A stretch of DNA of 64,000 nt. Source: Schistosoma haematobium. Taxonomy: Eukaryota > Platyhelminthes > Trematoda > Strigeidida > Schistosomatidae. Positions 57,115 through 64,000 of this stretch are shown here, piece after piece. How positions within the stretch are numbered: the stretch's first letter is position 1; each line of letters opens with the position of its first letter. The DNA lies in NCBI RefSeq assembly GCF_000699445.3, contig NC_067197.1, positions 8,004,152 to 8,068,151 of the forward strand, read 5' to 3'. Below the pieces are notes generated by a model that worked only from the letters and a program-made list of their open reading frames with translations, was not told the DNA's origin and made no database searches. A program made the translations under genes and the position numbers.

Positions 57115-59433
57115 ACTACAGAGAACCAGATAGACCATATTTGCATAAAAAAAAAATTCCGAAGGACAATGGAAGATGTGAGAACCAGGAGAGGAGCTGA
57201 CGTAGCTTCAGATCACCACCTAGTTGTAGCCAATTTAAAACTGAAGCTAAAAAAGAACTGGACAAGTGGACAAACAGCACTACAAAGGTTCAATACAGCC
57301 TTCCTTCGAGATACTGACAAACTCAATGAATTCAAGATAGCTCTCAACAACAGATTCCAAGCCTTTCAAGATCTACTGAAGGAAGAAGAAACTACCATGG
57401 AGGACAACTGGAAAGGCATCAAAGAAACATTGACTTCAACGTGTCAAGAGGTTCTGGGCCTAAAGAAACACCATCATAAGGAATGGATCTCTATAGAAAC
57501 ACTGGACAAGATCAAAGAAAGGAAGAACAAGAAGACAGCAATTAACAACAGCCGAACACGAGCAGAGAAAGTCCAAGCACAAGCTGAATACATAGAAGCA
57601 AACAAGCAAGTGAAGAGGAGCATTAGAGCCGACAGGAAGAAATACGTAGAAGAATTAGCAACGACGGCAGAAAAAGCTGCTAGAGAAGGAAATATGAAAC
57701 AGCTCTACGATACAACGAAGAAACTATCAGGGAAATACAGTAAACCAGAGAGGCCGGTCAAAGACAAAGAAGGCAAGCCAATCACTGAAATTCAACAACA
57801 GCGAAACAGATGGGTAGAATACTTCGAGGAACTCCTGAATAGGCCGGCTCCAATGAATCCACCGAACATCGAAGCAGCACACACAGATCTTCCTATAGAT
57901 GTCAACCCACCAACGACGGAAGAAATTAGAATGGCCGTCAGACAAATCAAGAACGGGAAAGCAGCAGGACCCGACAACATACCAGCTGAAGCACTGAAAT
58001 CAGACGTCGAAGTAACCACAAGCATGCTTTACCCTCTATTCAAAAAGATTTGGGAGGAGGAACAAGTGCCGATGGACTGGAAAGAAGGACACCTCATCAA
58101 GATTCCAAAGAAAGGAGATCTGAGCAAATGTGAAAACTACAGAGGCATTACACTACTGTCAATACCAGGGAAAGTCTTCAACAGGGTGTTGCTGAACCGG
58201 ATGAAGGATGCAGTAGATGCCCAACTTCGAGATCAACAAGCTGGATTCCGAAAGGATCGGTCGTGCACAGACCAAATTGCAACACTACGGATCATCGTCG
58301 AACAATCAGTTGAGTGGAACTCGTCACTATACATCAACTTCATTGATTATGAAAAGGCATTCGACAGTGTAGATAGGAGGACATTATGGAAACTTCTTCG
58401 ACACTACGGAGTTCCTGAGAAGATTGTCAATATTATCCGGAACTCATACGACGGACTACAGTGCAAAGTAGTGCATGGAGGACAGCTGACAGATGCATTC
58501 CAAGTAAGGACCGGAGTCAGACAAGGCTGTTTACTCTCTCCATTCCTCTTTCTTCTGGTGGTCGACTGGATTATGAAGACCTCGACATCTGAAGGAAAAC
58601 ACGGAATACAATGGACAGCTCAGAACCAATTAGACGATCTGGACTTCGCAGATGACCTAGCCCTCCTATCACGTACACGTGAACAGATTCAGATAAAGAC
58701 AGCCAATGTAGCAGCAGTCTCTGCATCAGTAGGCCTCAGCATACACAAAGGGAAAACCAAGGTCCTCAAATTCAAAGCGGAGAACAGCAATCCAATCACC
58801 CTTGATGGCGAAACTCTGGAAGATGTAGAATCCTTCACATATCTGGGAAGCATCGTCGATAGACATGGAGGTTCAGATGCAGACGTAAAGGCGAGGATTG
58901 GCAAAGCAAGGGTCGCATTCCTACAATTGAAGAACATATGGAACTCAAGACAACTTTCAACCAATATCAAAGTAAGAATCTTCAATACGAACGTCAAGGC
59001 AATTCTACTGTATGGAGCTGAAACTTGGAGAACTACAACAACCACAATCAAGAAAGTACAAGTATTTATAAATAGCTGTCTACGCAAGATACTCAACATC
59101 CATTGGCCGGATACCATCAGCAATAGCCTTCTGTGGGAGAGAACAAACCAACTTTCAGCTGAAGAAGAAATTAGGAAAAGACGATGGAAATGGATAGGAC
59201 ATACATTACGCAAATCGTCAAGCTGCATTACGAGGCAAGCGCTAACTTGGAATCCTGAAGGGAAGCGAAAAAGAGGAAGGCCAAAGAACACATTACGTCG
59301 GATAATAGAAGCAGATATGAAAAGGATGAATTACAACTGGAAGGAGCTGGAAAGGATTGCCCAGGACAGGGTTGGATGGAGAATGCTGGTGAGCGACCTA
59401 TGCTCCTTCACGAGGAGTAACAGGTGTAAGTAA
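57115..59433 (+). CDS. RTE-type endonuclease/reverse transcriptase polyprotein, N-terminally truncated
   Basis: The frame is open from the 5' junction; the first ATG is at 57169 (754 codons from there). It begins with the end of an APE-like endonuclease ([11 protein letters not shown], then [20 protein letters not shown] is the usual terminal catalytic motif). Reverse transcriptase follows: [10 protein letters not shown] near residue 268, NYRGITLLS near 323, the catalytic block [10 protein letters not shown] near 392, [10 protein letters not shown] near 449, and FADDLALL near 493, numbered from the ATG. The C-terminus has the RTE-style tail [33 protein letters not shown] and [15 protein letters not shown]. 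With most of the endonuclease absent it is unlikely to be autonomous. RT would copy its own RNA at the target site. Confidence 0.9.
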   Translation, partial: TTENQIDHICIKKKFRRTMEDVRTRRGADVASDHHLVVANLKLKLKKNWTSGQTALQRFNTAFLRDTDKLNEFKIALNNRFQAFQDLLKEEETTMEDNWKGIKETLTSTCQEVLGLKKHHHKEWISIETLDKIKERKNKKTAINNSRTRAEKVQAQAEYIEANKQVKRSIRADRKKYVEELATTAEKAAREGNMKQLYDTTKKLSGKYSKPERPVKDKEGKPITEIQQQRNRWVEYFEELLNRPAPMNPPNIEAAHTDLPIDVNPPTTEEIRMAVRQIKNGKAAGPDNIPAEALKSDVEVTTSMLYPLFKKIWEEEQVPMDWKEGHLIKIPKKGDLSKCENYRGITLLSIPGKVFNRVLLNRMKDAVDAQLRDQQAGFRKDRSCTDQIATLRIIVEQSVEWNSSLYINFIDYEKAFDSVDRRTLWKLLRHYGVPEKIVNIIRNSYDGLQCKVVHGGQLTDAFQVRTGVRQGCLLSPFLFLLVVDWIMKTSTSEGKHGIQWTAQNQLDDLDFADDLALLSRTREQIQIKTANVAAVSASVGLSIHKGKTKVLKFKAENSNPITLDGETLEDVESFTYLGSIVDRHGGSDADVKARIGKARVAFLQLKNIWNSRQLSTNIKVRIFNTNVKAILLYGAETWRTTTTTIKKVQVFINSCLRKILNIHWPDTISNSLLWERTNQLSAEEEIRKRRWKWIGHTLRKSSSCITRQALTWNPEGKRKRGRPKNTLRRIIEADMKRMNYNWKELERIAQDRVGWRMLVSDLCSFTRSNRCK

Positions 59434-59440
59434 GTAAGTA
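57115..59440 (+). mobile_element. RTE-clade LINE, 5'-truncated, with 14-bp target-site duplication
   Basis: The insertion is bounded by a direct repeat ATTGTATACTCAAC at 57101-57114 and 59441-59454. The element starts inside the endonuclease domain ([11 protein letters not shown]) and ends in a (TAAG)n run that overlaps the stop codon, a feature of RTE LINEs, which end in short tandem repeats rather than poly(A). The 5' truncation with a TSD of this length is expected of target-primed reverse transcription. The uninterrupted ORF and exact TSD suggest recent insertion. Possibly an SR2-like schistosome RTE; the subfamily name is from memory of the clade, not a search. Confidence 0.9.
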
Positions 59441-59454
59441 ATTGTATACTCAAC
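59441..59454. repeat. Target-site duplication, right copy (RTE)
   Basis: ATTGTATACTCAAC directly after the (TAAG)n tail; matches 57101-57114. Confidence 0.9.
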
Positions 59455-60270
59455 TTTTTTTATGATCACAATAACATAATGGCATTGTTAAACTTTAATT
59501 AAACCCTAATAGTTTTTGAATTAACTATATTTTCAATAATGTATCACCAAAAATCATTCAGCTGTTCAAACAGTATATCACTATAGTGTATTCATGGTTG
59601 AGTCATAGCATGAATACATTTAAATGTCTCAATCACTTCTCATACCGCCTTCAATATACTGTCTATTTTGACTATATACTATTCTACTAGTGAAATTATT
59701 GATATATTAACTGGTATACTGACTGAAATTGGTGATGTGATTCATTGGATTTCAACTTAATAGTTTAAACCTTTAACATTCTCTAAAGATTCTCCGTGTC
59801 CAGGAGGTTTCGTGTACAGTACAGTACAGTTATTCAATACTACCCAATTTTTAAAAGAAATATATAAGATATGTCAGTTTATAACACAAATCATCGATAA
59901 ACTTAGCTGAATAATGAACAAAAGGTCGCAGTTAATATTATACAAAAATATCTCCATTCTTTTCCCTATCTATCTCACTTACTTCATTTTATTCTGACAT
60001 GCACATATGTTTCGCCCAATAATAATCAATTTATATATTTCCACCTATTTCTAATTTGTCCCGATTTGTCCTTGAATGACTACATTAGTCTAGATTGTCA
60101 AAGCATCCATGAATATATACGTATATTAATATTGGTGAGACTATAATCGATGTATGACCTTTGAGAGATGCTAAAGTGACCTTGAAAATGTCCACTACTA
60201 CCTAGGAGTAAATAACTGCTATAAACCAGTGTAAGGAATTAGAAATGTGATTTACTGTTAATGGTTAAGG

Positions 60271-60884
60271 TTAAGAAACATTGCTTGCATCTGCTGGGAT
60301 CATCGGGAAGTAATAATGAGGTTAGACGCAGGGTATTAGGGAATGATGGTAAATCAGTTGATGAGGTTGTGAATCGTCATCGACTGAGATGGTTGGGCCA
60401 CGTATTGCGTATGCCTGAACACTGATTACCACAATGCGCAATGCTGGCCAGTGTTGGAGACAGTTGGAAGGAAGTCAGGGGCGGCCAAATCAAAACGTGG
60501 CATCAGTGCCTGAAGTCACTGACTTCTGGTCTAAGCCATATTGTTATATGCAGACTACTTGGTTGGGGTCCATATGACTGTCATAATCAATGGTTGGAGA
60601 CTCTTGGTGACATGGCTCAGAATGGATCACAGTGGTATAGGTGTATACACTCTCTGTCTTCCCTTAAAATATGAGATTAAAATCTCTTCATATCTTTCGT
60701 TCTACCAACTAATTCTTTCTTCCTATACTATATCCTTATGCACAATCTTTCTTTGATATAATACCACCACTGAATTAAATACTTCTATGAATTTGGTGTT
60801 CATCTTGTTGTGCTATTGAGGTATGACAACTGTGACCGATGTATATATGTGCCTTGTCCTAGGTCGTAGCTGACTGACTGACTG
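60271..60884 (+). pseudogene. Second RTE-like LINE subfamily, 3' end with (TGAC)n tail
   Basis: A reading frame runs from about 60271 to 60674 with one in-frame TGA at 60423-60425, at a position where related elements usually have CGA. It encodes VRRRVLGNDGKSVDEVVNRH, RLRWLGHVLRMPEH and, after the stop, LETLGDMAQNGSQWYRCIHS. The H-R-L-R-W-L-G-H-V-L-R-M and W-L-E-T-L-G-D-M-A-Q motifs are typical C-terminal signatures of RTE ORFs. The 3' untranslated part ends in a TGACTGACTGACTG run, unlike the (TAAG)n tail of the other subfamily. Other pieces are at 41780-42120, 31411-31505 and 42553-42645. Confidence 0.75.
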
Positions 60885-61035
60885 GATGACGAGTCGACAT
60901 CAACTAAAATGCCAAGAAGCTATTTAGCCAGATGGATTTCGCGCCAAAATCCAAGACATGTTATCTTATATCTGATTTCATCGTTCATAAATTATGGTAT
61001 CGCCTTATTATTATATATTTGTAGCATATGACTTT

Positions 61036-61255
61036 AAGATAGTCGAGAAGATTTGTAGCTCAGGTGGATGAATTTGATGGAGTTTTGTTGTCTGAGGTTG
61101 ATGGTTTGGTTGTGGAGTTTTCATCATTCTTCTGAACGACATTACCACCACAAACTTCAGGTAAAAGTGATTTTTATGCTGATAATGTCGTTCAGAAGAA
61201 TGATGAAAACTCCACGACCAAACCATCCAGTGCAGAGAAAAAAATCCTATAAAAA
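61036..61255. mobile_element. Fold-back family C element, tail on the left
   Basis: GATTTGTAGCTCAGGTGG tail on the left, short right end. Possible imperfect TSD around TAGCATAT. Confidence 0.7.
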
Positions 61256-61695
61256 TCAATAGCATATAACCAATATGAAAATGTGTGTACACATTTACAC
61301 GGTAACTTGACTGAAATCAAATTCATATGAATGAAAGTTTCAAAAATTACTTAGAACAACTAGAGTTCATTGGTATAAGGATTAGGAAAAAATATCATAG
61401 ATGGTATCGGACAACATTCTCTTTTCTCTCTCTATCGATCTCTCTCTATATTATGATTTAAAAATTCGTTGCTATACAGCTTTGTGAGAGAAATTTATCA
61501 TGGTCAAGTTAAAATTCCGAGGTTCTGAGTTGCTTACTACTGCAAAGTTTTGAACTAGAACCGTACAGTTTTTCATTATTTCGTGATTTGGAGAACTTCC
61601 TTAGATGATGAAAACTATAATTTAGATACTAGAAATAAAGAAGAAATTTTTCAGACTTAGAATCTCCTGTAACTTAACAAAGAACTTTAGAACTA

Positions 61696-61865
61696 TATAT
61701 GTGAAAATTATATTTGAAATATTCTCAGCGATTGAAATTTAACTAATTCCAACGTTTCGTCCAGCTAACTTGTCTGGACTTCTTCAGGGTAATAATCAAA
61801 ATCAAAATTATCAAAGAAATATATAGCTTTTAACAATCAGGATTATACTGTGTTAAACCAATCAT
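61696..61865 (-). repeat. Left arm of the palindromic element
   Basis: Perfect complement of 62047-62216; hammerhead-like motif on the minus strand. Confidence 0.85.
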
Positions 61866-62286
61866 CCTTGAACTTGAACTTTATTTATTCCTTCATATCA
61901 ATTTCTCACACATACATACATACCTACACACTCACACACATACGATTTGTTACTCAGTTAAGTATTTCCATGTAGTTGAATTCATCACATGATTTGTAGT
62001 TAACTGACTCATTTTATCCTATTTTACAAAAAATCAACATCCAAATATGATTGGTTTAACACAGTATAATCCTGATTGTTAAAAGCTATATATTTCTTTG
62101 ATAATTTTGATTTTGATTATTACCCTGAAGAAGTCCAGACAAGTTAGCTGGACGAAACGTTGGAATTAGTTAAATTTCAATCGCTGAGAATATTTCAAAT
62201 ATAATTTTCACATATAATGACTTCTCTATACTCGGCGCTCAATTACTGTCAAACTATTCGTTCTAATCTTGACGAATATTCATATA
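61699..62286. mobile_element. Palindromic element with perfect 170-bp arms and 13-bp TSD
   Basis: Arms 61696-61865 and 62047-62216 are perfect inverted complements as far as I can align. TSD TTTAGAACTATAT lies at 61686-61698 and 62287-62299 (the left arm start overlaps the TSD by a few bases). The right side has a 70-bp extension absent from the left. Each arm has the near-hammerhead string CTGAAGA, an extra A, GTCC...GGAC, GAAAC. No coding sequence was recognised in the arms or the 180-bp spacer. Confidence 0.8.
62047..62216 (+). repeat. Right arm of the palindromic element
   Basis: Contains CTGAAGAAGTCC, GCTGGACGAAACGTTGG on the plus strand; perfect complement of the left arm. Confidence 0.85.
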
Positions 62287-62409
62287 AATTTAGAACTATA
62301 TTGTTAATTGTTAATATTAAAAGTGTCATTCTTGATGTTGATAACCTTGAATGATACAATACGACTGTCATTAGTTGATATCTGTCGATCAAAATAAGCA
62401 GAATGTGAG

Positions 62410-62625
62410 TTAAAATGAACGGTACTGAGTTTGAGTCCCGGAGTAGACATCAACTCTGAAATCCAGGTACATCCAGCTGAACAGATATATGACCTGGATT
62501 CCACTACTAGCCACTATCTATCTATTTCTTCTTATAATACATGTGATTTAAGGCAATATCGAGGCAATCCGATCAATTGTTGTCCTAAACATCAATTAGT
62601 AGTTTCAAACAACCAATACAAATGA
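62410..62625 (+). mobile_element. Sm-alpha-like SINE, hammerhead partly deleted
   Basis: GAGTTTGAGTCCCGGAGTAG box B, CCAGCTGAACAGATATATGA in place of the core, then CCTGGATTCCACTACTAGCC. Confidence 0.7.
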
Positions 62626-63214
62626 TCAGTTTGTACTTTTTGTTGTGTAACCTTGTTCGTTTCATAAATTTTTTGTATTTTTTATATTATGATAATGAGA
62701 CTATTCAACATTTGGGAAATTCATTTAGGATCTATCCTAATTTATGATTTCATACCTAATTCATATCATTCTATATATACATATTATGTAATCTATAATA
62801 AAACATCTGTTATAATTTATAATTACATTCTTGTCTCACACTCGCCCCCCACCACTATGTTATCTATTTGTAGCCTTAGTTACTAATCTCGTCATTTCAC
62901 TGAATGTATCTATCCATTCAATTTAATGTAACCTTTTAGTTATTCCAATACTAAAAGGTTATGATAATTGTTTAACTTTATTAAAGTTCAATTAATCCGT
63001 GTTAGATGATCATTGAAAATGGGGTTTAAATGATGCATCTAACATGAAATAATTCATAATATAAATGAATTGAACAGTTTTATTTTATCTTTACAAACAC
63101 TACTAAATATACTCATGATCTAATTTTAATAGACCCATATTGTTTTAAAGTTGACCAACCCTTTTCATCATCATTAATTTGGATGTATCAATATAGAACC
63201 TGATGAGAATTAAT

Positions 63215-63436
63215 CAAATATGAATAGTGGTTAGCAATAAAATTTAAGACATGCGTTTTTATCCTATTTGTAATTGATCAGCTGGATGTGCCTGAATATC
63301 AGAGTTGATGTTCACTCTAAGACTCGAACCCAATACCGTTCAGTTTAAATATCATCACATTATCCACTTAACTACTGTCATTATGCGTTTCCTGGATTCC
63401 ATTGCTAACCACTATCCATCTTTGTTTATAATTTCA
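63215..63436. mobile_element. Opposed Sm-alpha-like SINE pair, interrupted by a PLE
   Basis: Minus-strand unit to about 63380, then a plus-strand piece starting at CCTGGATTCCATTGC, again at the expected ribozyme cut. It ends at CTTTGTTTATAA where the PLE begins. Confidence 0.75.
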
Positions 63437-63486
63437 TACAATTGGTTCCCTTTATGAATTTAAATAAAGCAAGAACAAACATTGAT

Positions 63487-63533
63487 GCAGAATAGTATGA
63501 ATTCATATTATTTCGAGGTTTCTCGTCAGCTGC
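63487..63533 (-). ncRNA. Hammerhead-like ribozyme in the right-edge PLE arm
   Basis: Same 47-nt motif as 52742-52788, with CUGACGA and GAAA cores, palindromic stem III and GCAG/CTGC stem I. Confidence 0.6.
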
Positions 63534-63635
63534 TTACAAACCAAAAAGTGTGATAGAGTTTTTACATTGAGATGGAGTGAAAACAATTGACACAGATGAA
63601 TGTAAATAACTGGGTTACAATAATAACTATATATA

Positions 63636-63640
<5 letters not shown>

Positions 63641-63706
<66 letters not shown>
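63641..63706. repeat. (AT)n tract inside the right-edge PLE
   Basis: At the same element position as the 18-bp (TA)n at 54677-54694 in the other PLE copy. Confidence 0.9.
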
Positions 63707-63709
<3 letters not shown>

Positions 63710-63966
63710 AGAACAGGTCAGAGGTCAAAAGGAATTACTTCGGGTTGGGTGATGTAATAATGGAATTGGATAATCATAAGATAGGTTACGTAATAATAAT
63801 TAAGTAGAATTTGAAAAGTTAAGATAATTTAAGAGGATCAGGTGGTGGAAATCTGTGAATAATAAAGTGGTTTAAGAATTGCGTAATAGGGGAGGAGTAT
63901 AAATATTTTAAAATAAATAAATGAATAAAATAACCCAAATAACCAAAATACACAGAAGAATAAAGT

Positions 63967-64000
63967 TTACCAGGGTAGTGATAAGTTTATTAAAGTCTCT
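63967..64000 (-). CDS. Penelope-like protein C-terminus, partial
   Basis: The minus strand reads ETLINLSLPW then TAA (63969-63967), identical at protein level to the end of the 52.9-54.4-kb PLE ORF. The rest lies right of the window. Confidence 0.85.
   Translation of the reverse strand, partial: ETLINLSLPW

Larger units (their letters stand above)
59455..64000. other. Intergenic or intronic repeat region to the right edge
   Basis: Holds RTE-2 (60271-60884), fold-back C (61036-61255), a palindromic element (61699-62286), Sm-alpha (62410-62625, 63215-63436) and a PLE (63437-64000). A segment near 60120-60290 resembles 15075-15290 (shared unnamed repeat). Stretches 59455-60120, 61255-61686 and 62625-63215 show no gene. 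Confidence 0.6.
63437..64000 (-). mobile_element. Second copy of the same PLE family, cut by the window edge
   Basis: Reading leftward from 64000: the last codons of the PLE ORF, the 3' untranslated region, an expanded (AT)n run (63641-63706), a terminal arm with the same hammerhead-like motif (63487-63533), then a tail (ATTTCATACAATTGGTTCCC) ending at about 63437. The tail is at the 3' end here but at the 5' end of the 52.7-kb copy. It is inserted into an Sm-alpha SINE pair (63215-63436). Confidence 0.85.

Overview
The window looks like nuclear DNA of a trematode, most likely a Schistosoma species. It is AT-rich and gene-poor, coding sequence is split by introns of many kilobases, and the interspersed repeats are of schistosome type: RTE-clade LINEs with (TAAG)n tails, Penelope-like elements (PLEs), and tRNA-like SINEs related to the hammerhead-bearing Sm-alpha family. 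The genus is inferred from repeat and protein style; no database was searched.

One host gene can be supported: a cAMP-dependent protein kinase regulatory subunit of type II style on the minus strand, spread over at least 42 kb. Five exons join in frame: 44794-44884 (N-terminal, start uncertain), a 36-nt micro-exon 36791-36826 carrying the RRQS inhibitor/autophosphorylation site, 18101-18243 (acidic linker and start of cAMP domain A), 10856-10962, and 2983-3391 (rest of cAMP domain A and first part of domain B). The end of domain B lies left of base 1. A dimerisation/docking exon was not found and would lie right of 44.9 kb. The introns are about 8.0, 18.5, 7.1 and 7.5 kb.

Almost everything else is mobile DNA. 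(1) RTE LINEs: a 5'-truncated copy with an open ORF at 57115-59440, flanked by a 14-bp target-site duplication (TSD), plus fragments at 1-155, 3640-4340, 6851-7194, 19320-19752, 24806-25050 and 43198-43378. A second RTE subfamily with (TGAC)n tails is at 60271-60884, 41780-42120, 31411-31505 and 42553-42645. (2) PLEs: a 2.2-kb copy at 52685-54864 with inverted terminal arms and hammerhead-like motifs, a minus-strand copy cut by the right window edge, and decayed copies at 7.6-9.0 kb and 34.0-35.7 kb. (3) About 17 Sm-alpha-like SINE pieces. (4) About 30 pieces of a second tRNA-like, hammerhead-bearing family, here called B. (5) A fold-back family C, a GC-rich retroposon family D, and unclassified families F, G and I.

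The most unusual theme is a shared architecture. The coding PLE, the tRNA-like family B, fold-back family C and a single palindromic element at 61.7-62.3 kb all combine inverted arms, a tail on one end only, and TSDs of 9-13 bp. The coding PLE and family B carry hammerhead or near-hammerhead motifs in the arms; the palindromic element and family C carry weaker hammerhead-like layouts. This suggests non-autonomous, ribozyme-armed elements mobilised by PLE enzymes. It is a hypothesis from by-eye alignment.
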